In this document: piece by piece, positions 44,284 to 52,662 of the stretch
Position numbering within the stretch: the stretch's first letter is position 1
Layout of the letters: every line of letters starts with the position of its first letter
NCBI GenBank assembly: GCA_963836005.1
Contig: CAWIHS010000002.1
Coordinates: forward strand, 620,001-684,000
Direction of reading: 5' to 3'
DNA from: CAWIHS01 sp963836005
GTDB lineage: Bacteria > Pseudomonadota > Gammaproteobacteria > GRL18
Length of the DNA: 64,000 bases
The notes under the pieces: model-generated
What the model saw: the letters and a program-made list of their open reading frames with translations, nothing else
What the model was told of the DNA's origin: nothing
Database searches by the model: none
Position numbers and translations under genes: made by a program

Positions 44284-47121
44284 ATGAATGAAGATCTTAC
44301 ATGGAGATTTGATGTGGCGGTCATCGAATGGCTGATCATCGTTGCTATATTGATCATTCTGTTTGTTGTGGGTGCGGTGGTTACACGTCGGTCACTTGGA
44401 GCATTGAAAAAGCTAAATGGTCAGTCAGGTACGCCGGTTTTGCGATCAGAAAGCTGGCATACTGAAAGTGCAAAAACAGTCTTCGTATCCCTCGATACGA
44501 CACCAGACGGACTATCAAAAGAAGATGCAAATAACAGACTTGCCAAACACGGTCCGAATCGTCTTCCCGAGCCGATGGCGCGTGGCCCGCTGGTGCGGTT
44601 TTTCTACCAATTCCACAACGTACTAATCTATGTGTTGATTGCTGCAAGTGCTGTCACTGCCATGCTAGGACATTGGGTCGATGCCAGTGTCATTCTTGCT
44701 GTGGTGCTTATCAATGCTTTGATCGGATTCGTGCAGGAGGGCAAGGCCGAGAATGCTTTGAGGGCCATTCGACAGATGCTTTCTCCGAACGCAATGGTGT
44801 TGCGCGAAAGCAAACAAATAACGATCCCGGCTGAAGAATTGGTGCCTGGTGATGTCGTCTTGTTGCAATCAGGCGATAAGGTACCGGCAGACCTCCGTTT
44901 GTTTCGCGTTAAGGGATTACAGATTCAGGAATCAGTACTGACAGGTGAGTCGATAGCAGTAGAAAAGACCACTGATCCTGTCGCACGGGAAGCCGTGATC
45001 GGCGATCGTCGCTGCCTTGCCTATTCGGGCACTCTGGTTACCCATGGTCAAGGGGCCGGTGTGGTGATAGCAACCGGTGTGCAATCAGAAATTGGTCGCA
45101 TTAGTACACTGGTATCGGAAGTGGAGTCATTGACAACGCCACTATTACGTCAAATGGCCCAGTTTGGCCGCTGGCTTACGCTAGCTATTTTAGGTATTGC
45201 CATTATTACCTTTGTTTTCGGTTCTCTCGTTCGAGATTATGTGATCGCGGAAATGTTTCTTGCTGCTGTAAGCCTGGCTGTGGCGGCAATCCCCGAAGGA
45301 TTACCAGCCATCATGACTATAACGCTGGCTATCGGTGTACAGCGCATGGCGCGGCGCAATGCTATTATCCGTCGGCTGCCTGCCGTGGAAACTCTGGGGG
45401 CCGTAAACGTCATTTGTTCGGACAAGACCGGCACCCTGACGCGTAATGAAATGACGGTTCGTATGATTGCAACTACCAACAGTTTATTTGAGTTGAGTGG
45501 TACAGGCTATGACCCCCATGGATCGATATCGTTGTCGGACATGGATGTGTTTGATGAAGAGAGACCACTTCTGCTGGATGCCATCCGGGCTGCGGTGCTT
45601 TGCAATGATGCATCACTGGAACATAAAGACACTGAATGGTTTGTGCACGGTGATCCGATGGAGGGGGCTTTATTGGTATCAGGTTTGAAGGCTGGACTGG
45701 ATAATGAAGCTGAGGTTAAACAATTCCCGCGCACCGACCTTATCCCCTTTGAATCCGAGCATCGTTTTATGGCGACACTTCACCATAGTCACACAGGAGA
45801 TGCTTTCATTTTTCTTAAAGGTGCCCCTGAACGACTATTGGAGATGTGTGCTCATCAGAAAACAGCTCGCGGTGATCAACCCATAGATAAAGATTACTGG
45901 CTAACCCGTATTGAAGAAATGGCACAGCAAGGTCAGCGCGTATTGGCCATTGCCGTCAAGCCAGTAAAGTATGAAAAAATGGAGTTAACGTTTAGCGATG
46001 TAGAGAATGGGTTAATTATGCTGGGCATGTTTGGCCTGATTGATCCACCTCGTGAGGAAGCGATAGAGGCAGTAAAAACATGTGGTGAGGCAGGTATTCG
46101 GGTAAAAATGATTACCGGAGACCATGGTGCTACAGCGCGCGCTATCGCCCGGCAACTCAAACTCGTTAATGCCGATGATGTTCTCACTGGACAGGAACTG
46201 GACTTAATGACTGAGGACAAGTTACGACAACGTGTGCAGGATGTCGATGTGTATGCGCGTGTCAACCCTGAACATAAGTTGCTTTTAGTAAGACTGATGC
46301 AGGAGCTGGGTTTGATTGTAGCCATGACAGGAGATGGTGTAAATGATGCACCGGCCTTGAAACGAGCCGACGTTGGCACTGCCATGGGGCAAAACGGTAC
46401 AGAAGCGGCCAAAGAGGCTGCTGAAATGGTACTGGCCGATGATAATTTTGCATCCATCGCTCATGCTGTAGAAGAAGGACGCACGGTTTATGACAACCTC
46501 AAAAAGGCTATCCTTTTTATTCTGCCAACTAATGGTGGTGAGGCGCTAATTATCCTTGCTGCTATTTTGTTTGGTTTTCATCAGCTACCGTTGACACCGG
46601 TGCAAATTCTCTGGGTAAATATGGTTACGGCTGTAACTCTGGCATTGTCACTTGCTTTTGAACCGCCCGAACAAAATGTTATGCGACGCCATCCACGCAA
46701 TGCCCATGAACCGATGCTGACTGCTCATTTAATTTGGCGCATCGCCTTTGTCTCCGTTATTTTGATGAGCGGAACATTCGGTATTTTTATTTGGGAGATG
46801 GAACGTGGTATGAGTATTGAACATGCACGCACGGTTGCCGTGAACACATTGGTTGTGTTTGAGATATTTTATCTATTTAACTCTCGTTATATCAAAGCCT
46901 CTATATTTAATTGGGCAGGATTAACAGGTAATCGTTATGTATTACTTGCTATTGGTATACTCATCATCTTTCAGCTTAGTTTTACCTACCTTGGGCCAAT
47001 GCAGGCATTATTCGGTACCACTGCCATTGACCTTAATATATGGTTGCGTATTCTGCTCGTTTCCTCCTCAGTGTTATTTTTAGTTGAGCTGGAAAAATAT
47101 TTTGTGCGGCGTACAGAGTGA
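44284..47121 (+). CDS. P2-type cation-transporting ATPase with extra N-terminal helix
   Basis: This ATPase of about 945 residues has an additional N-terminal membrane segment (WLIIVAILIILFVVGAVVTR) before the usual cation-ATPase N-domain (GLSKEDANNRLAKHGPNRLP). Other motifs are LTGESIAVE, AAIPEGLPAIMTITLAIG, the phosphorylation site DKTGTLTRNEMTV (near 379), KGAPERLLEMC and TGDGVNDAPALKRADVGTAM. The PEGLP motif fits Ca2+-type P2A pumps. It is divergent from hpf. It is clearly a different subfamily from the ATPase at 38781 and not a recent duplicate. Confidence 0.92.
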   Translation: MNEDLTWRFDVAVIEWLIIVAILIILFVVGAVVTRRSLGALKKLNGQSGTPVLRSESWHTESAKTVFVSLDTTPDGLSKEDANNRLAKHGPNRLPEPMARGPLVRFFYQFHNVLIYVLIAASAVTAMLGHWVDASVILAVVLINALIGFVQEGKAENALRAIRQMLSPNAMVLRESKQITIPAEELVPGDVVLLQSGDKVPADLRLFRVKGLQIQESVLTGESIAVEKTTDPVAREAVIGDRRCLAYSGTLVTHGQGAGVVIATGVQSEIGRISTLVSEVESLTTPLLRQMAQFGRWLTLAILGIAIITFVFGSLVRDYVIAEMFLAAVSLAVAAIPEGLPAIMTITLAIGVQRMARRNAIIRRLPAVETLGAVNVICSDKTGTLTRNEMTVRMIATTNSLFELSGTGYDPHGSISLSDMDVFDEERPLLLDAIRAAVLCNDASLEHKDTEWFVHGDPMEGALLVSGLKAGLDNEAEVKQFPRTDLIPFESEHRFMATLHHSHTGDAFIFLKGAPERLLEMCAHQKTARGDQPIDKDYWLTRIEEMAQQGQRVLAIAVKPVKYEKMELTFSDVENGLIMLGMFGLIDPPREEAIEAVKTCGEAGIRVKMITGDHGATARAIARQLKLVNADDVLTGQELDLMTEDKLRQRVQDVDVYARVNPEHKLLLVRLMQELGLIVAMTGDGVNDAPALKRADVGTAMGQNGTEAAKEAAEMVLADDNFASIAHAVEEGRTVYDNLKKAILFILPTNGGEALIILAAILFGFHQLPLTPVQILWVNMVTAVTLALSLAFEPPEQNVMRRHPRNAHEPMLTAHLIWRIAFVSVILMSGTFGIFIWEMERGMSIEHARTVAVNTLVVFEIFYLFNSRYIKASIFNWAGLTGNRYVLLAIGILIIFQLSFTYLGPMQALFGTTAIDLNIWLRILLVSSSVLFLVELEKYFVRRTE

Positions 47122-47143
47122 ATTAAATAATGGTTGAAACATA

Positions 47144-47516
47144 GTAACTATTCAGCGTATTTTAGATTTATACGTAAGTTCTTGATATCAGGTGTTTGCG
47201 TAAGGCAGATAATTGCTCCTGTATAATCTGCATTCCCTACATGACCACCATGGATGGTGGAAATGCATGCGAGAGGCAGGAGCCGAAGTCGTCCCTGTAG
47301 GTCAAGTGTATGTGGCATGGATGCCACATTCAAGCCTACGACATACATGGAAGTATAAGTGACGTGGGAGGCAGGAAGCCGGGAACGACCATGGACGTAT
47401 TTACGGCGTCTTCTGGGCAGGTAATTGCTCCATGCATAACCTGCATTTCCCACATCCATGTGGGTCAGCAAATTCCTGGTGTCAAGGACGTTTTCAAAAT
47501 TACGCTGAATAGTTAC
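47144..47516 (+). mobile_element. MITE copy 4 (373 bp, IS66-like ends, three core hairpins)
   Basis: Ends GTAACTATTCAGCGTA/TACGCTGAATAGTTAC lie inside a perfect 8-bp duplication, GAAACATA (47136-47143 and 47517-47524). Three palindromes share a CAT/ATG core: CCACCAT-GG-ATGGTGG (47245-47260), GTGGCAT-GG-ATGCCAC (47312-47327) and CCCACAT-CC-ATGTGGG (47449-47464). Two further stem-loops are GCAGAT..ATCTGC (47205-47231) and GCAGGT..ACCTGC (47417-47444). The element sits between the ATPase and stress-protein genes and may affect transcription of the latter. Confidence 0.92.
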
Positions 47517-47577
47517 GAAACATATTATATTGATTTAAATAAACGTAAGATGATTGTCGCGATTGGAGGACAATGAT

Positions 47578-48561
47578 ATGCAACGATTCAAAAATATTCT
47601 TTGCGTTGTAAGTGTTGATCAGAAAGACAATGCAGCGCTGGAACACGCAGCGAAATTAGCAGAAAACAATCAGGCCAGCCTTACTGTCGTCGAGGTAATT
47701 GATGAAATACCGCCTAACACAAAGTTGCTCGATCGTGTTTTATCATCCTACGACCTCCAGGCAAAGATGGTAGATGAGTATCGACAGAAATTGGAAGAGC
47801 TGGTTATTCCCTGGAGAAAAAATGTCGATAAACAGATTAAAGTGTTTAGTGGTATACCCTTTCTGGAAACTATTAAAGAGGTTCTTCGCAATGATCGGGA
47901 TCTGGTGATAAAGACGGCAGAAAGTGGTGAATTACTGGACCGGGTATTTGGTAGTGATGACATGCACTTGTTACGCAAATGCCCATGTCCTGTATGGTTA
48001 ATTAAGCCGGAATCACCCAAAACATATCAACGGATCCTGGCTGCCGTGGATGTCAGTGATGATTATCCTGCGGAGGAGTTAAATGTAAAGCATCTGGTCA
48101 ATCTTCAGGTTTTAGAAATGGCGAGTTCTTTGGCGCTATTCGAGTTCGCCGAGCTGCATATCATTTATGTGTGGCATGCTATTGGTGAAAGTGCGATGCG
48201 GGGTGCGTTCATGACAAAGCCTGAGGACGAGATCGTTAAGTATGTAGAAGAAGTAAGGCAACAGGGAAAGCATAACTTGAATGCACTAATGGATGAGATA
48301 ATTGGCAAGTTGGGGCAGAATGCCTTGGAATATATCAAACCCCAAACGCATCTACTTAAAGGCTGGCCATGCAATGAGATTCCTGTGTTTGCCAAAGAGA
48401 TCAAGGCGGATCTCGTGGTCATGGGCACAGTAGCGCGCACAGGTATTTCGGGTTTTTTCATGGGCAACACAGCTGAAACCATCCTCAACAAACTCGATTG
48501 CTCGGTACTTGCGATTAAACCACCCGGGTTTAGAACACCAGTTACCCTGGAGGATAACTAA
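47578..48561 (+). CDS. Universal stress protein, tandem UspA domains
   Basis: This protein of about 327 residues has two Usp domains. The first (about 1-150) begins FKNILCVVSVDQKDNAALEH. The second (about 155-320) begins YQRILAAVDVSDD and carries the ATP-binding loop GTVARTGISGFFMGNTAETI with LDCSVLAIKPP. It is a UspE-like cytosolic nucleotide-binding stress protein. The domain-one signature is weak (CPCPVWLIKPE). RBS TTGGAGG lies 8 nt before ATG 47578; its promoter region contains the right end of MITE copy 4. Confidence 0.9.
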   Translation: MQRFKNILCVVSVDQKDNAALEHAAKLAENNQASLTVVEVIDEIPPNTKLLDRVLSSYDLQAKMVDEYRQKLEELVIPWRKNVDKQIKVFSGIPFLETIKEVLRNDRDLVIKTAESGELLDRVFGSDDMHLLRKCPCPVWLIKPESPKTYQRILAAVDVSDDYPAEELNVKHLVNLQVLEMASSLALFEFAELHIIYVWHAIGESAMRGAFMTKPEDEIVKYVEEVRQQGKHNLNALMDEIIGKLGQNALEYIKPQTHLLKGWPCNEIPVFAKEIKADLVVMGTVARTGISGFFMGNTAETILNKLDCSVLAIKPPGFRTPVTLEDN

Positions 48562-48694
48562 GTCGTGATGCTGCGATACACCGTAAGCCGAATAGTTCCT
48601 ATTTTACCAGATAGTCTCTAGCCACCTAAAATACCTGGTATCTTCTACCTTGATGGTGATATTGGCGGGCGCTCCTACTAAACACGAACACAGC

Positions 48695-48765
48695 ACAGTT
48701 TCAGTGGGGATAAAGACTCACCAGGCGGGCCTCATAATCCGCAGGTCGAAGGTTCGAAAAAATCG
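48695..48765 (+). pseudogene. Possible tRNA remnant with CAT anticodon
   Basis: The stretch around 48723-48760 contains GCGGG-CCTCATAA-TCCGC, then AGGTC and GGTTCGAA, resembling the anticodon arm, variable loop and T-loop of a tRNA-Met. The anticodon loop is one base too long, and neither the acceptor stem nor a CCA end is seen. It is at best a decayed fragment in gene-free DNA (48562-49163). Confidence 0.3.
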
Positions 48766-49163
48766 TATGGAACAATGTTATTCGCTACACCCCTGTCGCT
48801 CACCCTTCGGGCCACCACAAAAACATGCTGTTCAAAATTGATCCAATCAATTTTAGTCATGAGCGAAGCGAGCCTTTGGCAGCCTACAGGGATGTAGGCT
48901 GTAATCCTTCCAGGCCCACCATTTATTCCCCTTCTCGGCGTTGCCGATTCCAGATTGATAATTCCTCAAGAGTTGTCGAACACCACATATCATGCGCGTC
49001 TCAGCGTTGTATGGTTAAGCTGTGCCAGATGAGTTATCTGGTCCTGGATTGATAGCCCGGACCATATTTAATATTGTCACTTACCACTGGGCAAGAAAGA
49101 AACTACTTAAATGTGCCTCACCTGCATATTCTGGACGATCATGAGCACCAATTCTGACTCATC

Positions 49164-49331
49164 ATGGCCACTCATCCCGGCGTGACCACCGTGGAGTCTG
49201 AAAAGATGGTGAAAGACTGGCTTGCCACTGCCAAGCATCCCACTCACCTTACCATGCGGGTCAACTATCCTGCCGTCCTGTTAAAGTTGATACAGATTTA
49301 CCTCAGAGGATCAGCCAGGATTTGCTATTAA
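49164..49331 (+). pseudogene. HAD-family hydrolase fragment
   Basis: A 55-residue frame reads MATHPGVTTVESEKMVKDWL, then ATAKHPTHLTMRVNYPAVLL and KLIQIYLRG before stopping. It resembles the middle of a HAD phosphatase-like protein (the segment before the second motif), with both the nucleophile region and the C-terminus absent. The gap 48562-49454 otherwise shows no gene and seems to be decayed DNA. Confidence 0.4.
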
Positions 49332-49454
49332 AAGAGCTGACAGCAGCCTGACGATTGATCGTTATTTTACCGGGATGCTGTCCATCGAAATGATTTTTCA
49401 GCGACTGTAGTAGGTTTATTCAACCATCGACTGCTTTCATGATATACAAGCATA

Positions 49455-50210
49455 TCAGGATGATTTTAGTTTATCAGTAATGCTGTCAACCAGTTCCATT
49501 GGTAAAGGAAATATTATTGTATTGGAACGTTCACCGGCAATTTCTGTGAGTGTCTGCAGGTAACGCAACTGCATGGCCTGTGACTGTTTGGACAGTGTTT
49601 GCGCAGCTTGCAGGAGCTTTTCAGAGGCTTCCTGTTCACCTTGCGCATGGATTATTTTAGCCCGTCTGACACGTTCAGCTTCTGCCTGTTTTGCAATGGC
49701 ACGGATCATACTTTCGTCGAGATCGACATGCTTGATTTCCACATTGCTGACCTTGATGCCCCAGGCATCGGTCTGCCGATCGAGGATATTCTGTACATCT
49801 TCATTCAGCCGATCGCGTTCTGCCAGCATTTCATCCAGTTCATGCTGTCCCAGGACCGAACGCAGTGTGGTCTGCGCGAGTTCACTGGTTGCCATATAGA
49901 AATTTTCCACCTGAATGATGGCCTTTTCCGGATCGATGACGCGAAAATAAATCACAGCATTGACTTTGACAGATACATTATCATGTGAGATGACATCCTG
50001 GGTAGGGACATCCATGACAACTGTTCGCAAGTCCACTCTAACCATTTGCTGGATCAATGGAACGATGATAATAAATCCGGGCCCTTTGACTTTCCAGAAA
50101 CGGCCCAAAGTGAAGACAACGCCACGTTCATATTCACGCAGGATACGTATGGCACTGAAGAAAAATAATACAATCAATGCTAATACAATATAGAGGGGGT
50201 AGGCAGTCAT
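49455..50210 (-). CDS. Slipin family (SPFH/Band 7) membrane protein
   Basis: This 251-residue protein has an N-terminal membrane anchor (YPLYIVLALIVLFFFSAI) and an SPFH domain (LREYERGVVFTLGRFWKVKG, PGFIIIVPLIQQMVRVDLRT, VMDVPTQDVISHDNVSVKVN, ALGxxELDEML-like LGQHELDEMLAERD). A helical tail rich in Ala/Gln follows (QAEAERVRRAKIIHAQGEQE). It is stomatin/slipin-like and encoded 5 bp after nfeD, the classic membrane-quality-control pair in which the NfeD protease clips the slipin C-terminus. Confidence 0.93.
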   Translation of the reverse strand: MTAYPLYIVLALIVLFFFSAIRILREYERGVVFTLGRFWKVKGPGFIIIVPLIQQMVRVDLRTVVMDVPTQDVISHDNVSVKVNAVIYFRVIDPEKAIIQVENFYMATSELAQTTLRSVLGQHELDEMLAERDRLNEDVQNILDRQTDAWGIKVSNVEIKHVDLDESMIRAIAKQAEAERVRRAKIIHAQGEQEASEKLLQAAQTLSKQSQAMQLRYLQTLTEIAGERSNTIIFPLPMELVDSITDKLKSS

Positions 50211-50215
50211 TTTTC

Positions 50216-51619
50216 TTACTCCTGTGCTGAAGGCGCCGTGACAATCTCTTGCAGGGGGACGACCTTTAAAGTTAAACCATCTATCTCAGTGACCTTCACG
50301 GCTTGCCCCTGATGCAAGGGTGTTTCGCTAACAGCCTGCCAGTGTTCGCTGTGTATGGAGACCGTGCCAAGGCCTTGAAAGTCATGGACTGCAGTGCCAT
50401 GGCTGCCGATCATTTCTTCCATGCCGGTGACTACTGGCTGGCGGCGGGCTTTAATTGCCATGCCTATGATCACGATAAACATTAATAGACTGGTGATGGT
50501 AAAGGTAATGATCACTGGCAGATCGATGACCAATCCCGGAACTTCCGTATCCATCAGAATAATTGAACCCATCACAAAGGCAATGACGCCGCCAATTCCC
50601 AGCATACCGAAGCTGGGTTGAAAGGCTTCCCCAAGCATCAATGCGGCACCCAGTAAAATCAGACCAATGCCGGCATAGTTGATAGGTAACAACTGAAAAG
50701 CATACAGGGCTAGCAGCAGGCATATGGCTCCAACGGTACCGGGAACCAGGGCCCCGGGATTGGAGAATTCAAAGATCAGACCATAGATGCCAATGAGCAT
50801 CAGGATGTAGGCGACATTAGGATTGGTGATCACGCCTAGCAGACGGCTGCGCCAGTCCGGATCATGCTGGACAATGGCCAGTCCGGTGGTTTGCAGGGTG
50901 TTTTTCTGTCCTTTGACAAGGACCTCTCGATCATTCATCTGTTTTAACAGATCGGCCATATCTACCGCCACGATATCAATCACCCCTAATTCCAGGGCTT
51001 CATCCGCCGGTAGGCTAACGGCTTCACGTACGGCCTGTTCCGCCCATTCCTGGTTGCGGTTGTGCAGTTCTGCCAGACCACGAATATAGGCAACCGCATC
51101 GTTAATCACTTTTTTTTGCTTAGTATCCTCTTTTTCTTCTTCCGCAGTTTCTTTGTGATCTGCGGGTTCACCGTCTGGATGCTTTTTTTCTTTTAAATCG
51201 GGAGGAGAAATAGCGCCAATTTGCACGGGTGTGGCCGCACCCAGATTGGTCCCAGGCGACATGGCGGCAATGTGGCTAGCATAAAGAATATAGGTTCCAG
51301 CGCTGGCAGCGCGTGAGCCTGTGGGTGCGACATAGGTTGCGATGGGAATGGATGAATTTGTGATGTGTTTAATAATACCGCGCATGGCAGTATCCAGTCC
51401 GCCCGGGGTATCCATGTGAATAACAATTAACACAGCTTGAGTGTCCTCGGCCGTGATAAGAGCACGTTTAATATAATCCTCGGTGGCTGGTCCGATGGCA
51501 CCTTCAATGCTTAACTGGAGTATATGGTGACCTGTATTGTTTGCATAAATAGTATTCAGCATCAGAACGGAGATGATGAGTAAAATAATGCCGGCTATAT
51601 GCCTTGTTTGTTTTGGCAT
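50216..51619 (-). CDS. nfeD: NfeD family protein, long form with serine protease domain
   Basis: This 467-residue protein begins with a signal peptide (IAGIILLIISVLMLNTIYA). A ClpP-class serine protease domain follows (about 30-230), with VIHMDTPGGLDTAMR and the nucleophile Ser in SRAASAGTYILYAS. A charged Glu/Lys segment, KETAEEEKEDTKQKK, interrupts the domain. Four or five membrane helices come next (about 275-385), then an OB-fold NfeD domain (about 395-465; GMEEMIGSHGTAVHDFQGLG). It pairs with the slipin downstream. Confidence 0.93.
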   Translation of the reverse strand: MPKQTRHIAGIILLIISVLMLNTIYANNTGHHILQLSIEGAIGPATEDYIKRALITAEDTQAVLIVIHMDTPGGLDTAMRGIIKHITNSSIPIATYVAPTGSRAASAGTYILYASHIAAMSPGTNLGAATPVQIGAISPPDLKEKKHPDGEPADHKETAEEEKEDTKQKKVINDAVAYIRGLAELHNRNQEWAEQAVREAVSLPADEALELGVIDIVAVDMADLLKQMNDREVLVKGQKNTLQTTGLAIVQHDPDWRSRLLGVITNPNVAYILMLIGIYGLIFEFSNPGALVPGTVGAICLLLALYAFQLLPINYAGIGLILLGAALMLGEAFQPSFGMLGIGGVIAFVMGSIILMDTEVPGLVIDLPVIITFTITSLLMFIVIIGMAIKARRQPVVTGMEEMIGSHGTAVHDFQGLGTVSIHSEHWQAVSETPLHQGQAVKVTEIDGLTLKVVPLQEIVTAPSAQE

Positions 51620-51862
51620 TAAGGATATTCCTGATATCTTTTATAATTTAAAAATAGCTGTAGAACTGACATGTGTCCAGAATAAAACTTGTCGGTTAAA
51701 GAATAAGCTAAATCGTTAAAATAATTTATCCAGGATGGATCTCTTTAGTTGGCCATTGAGCATGACAGGAGATGATTGACATTATTGTCCTTGAAAAGAC
51801 AGCCAGCCTCATATACAACTATAGTATTCAATAAGGGCTATCTCTTCTTCAGTTCAATTATT

Positions 51863-52585
51863 ATGCTTCAAAATTCGCATGCTTATCGCAACTATCTGTT
51901 CGTCATCTTGTGGCTTTGGCTTATTTGCCCAAATATAGCTGCACTGGCTCAGCAGACTGAGCGTACTATTGTGAATAAAAAACAGCAGATTTATATCGTA
52001 AGCCATGGCTGGCATACCGGGTTTGTTGTTCCTGCCAGCTCAATTCAGACTCAACTGCCTCAGTTAGGTGAAAGATTTGCTGATACACCGTTTATAGAAT
52101 TTGGCTGGGGTGACTATGATTTCTACCAGGCAAAAGAAATTACCCCAGGCATTACGCTCAAAGCCTTGTTCTGGCCGACTGCGTCTGTTATTCATGCAGT
52201 GGCTGTACCAATGCACGTGAATGAATATTTTTTCAATAGCCGGGTTGTAACAATCTGTTTGCATGAGCGCGATTACCTGTCGCTAATCCAGTTCATTGCA
52301 GACAGTTTCTATAAAAACGAAGAAGGCAAACTCTTGGCACTCAAATCCGGACTCTATGGAAACAGCCAGTTTTATAAAGGGGCAGGTGATTTTTATTTAA
52401 TGAATACCTGTAATCAATGGACGGCTAAAGGGTTAAAAGTCGCGGGAATGAATATATCACCTGCGTTTCAACTGACCGCTGACAGTGTTATCAATAATAT
52501 TCAGGTCAGAAAAAATACCCCAGAGAATAACTCCAGCTCAATTTCAGAAGTATCGCATGACCCTCTATCCATCAAATGTCAATAA
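51863..52585 (+). CDS. TIGR02117/DUF2459 family protein
   Basis: This protein of about 240 residues has an N-terminal hydrophobic export segment (YLFVILWLWLICPNIAALA) and the DUF2459 pattern: IYIVSHGWHTGFVVPAS, FIEFGWGDYDFYQAKEIT, FYKGAGDFYLMNTCNQWTAK and GLKVAGMNISPAF. The His, Cys and Asn residues in the conserved segments resemble a papain/NlpC-like arrangement, but no function is established. The Met at 51863 was chosen because the signal starts shortly after it; no clear RBS. Confidence 0.8.
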   Translation: MLQNSHAYRNYLFVILWLWLICPNIAALAQQTERTIVNKKQQIYIVSHGWHTGFVVPASSIQTQLPQLGERFADTPFIEFGWGDYDFYQAKEITPGITLKALFWPTASVIHAVAVPMHVNEYFFNSRVVTICLHERDYLSLIQFIADSFYKNEEGKLLALKSGLYGNSQFYKGAGDFYLMNTCNQWTAKGLKVAGMNISPAFQLTADSVINNIQVRKNTPENNSSSISEVSHDPLSIKCQ

Positions 52586-52662
52586 AATGCCGCTAAATGT
52601 TCAGCTATTGTGTTGTTCATAGATATGTACTTAAGCAAAAATGGGTAAAGATAAAGTGATTG

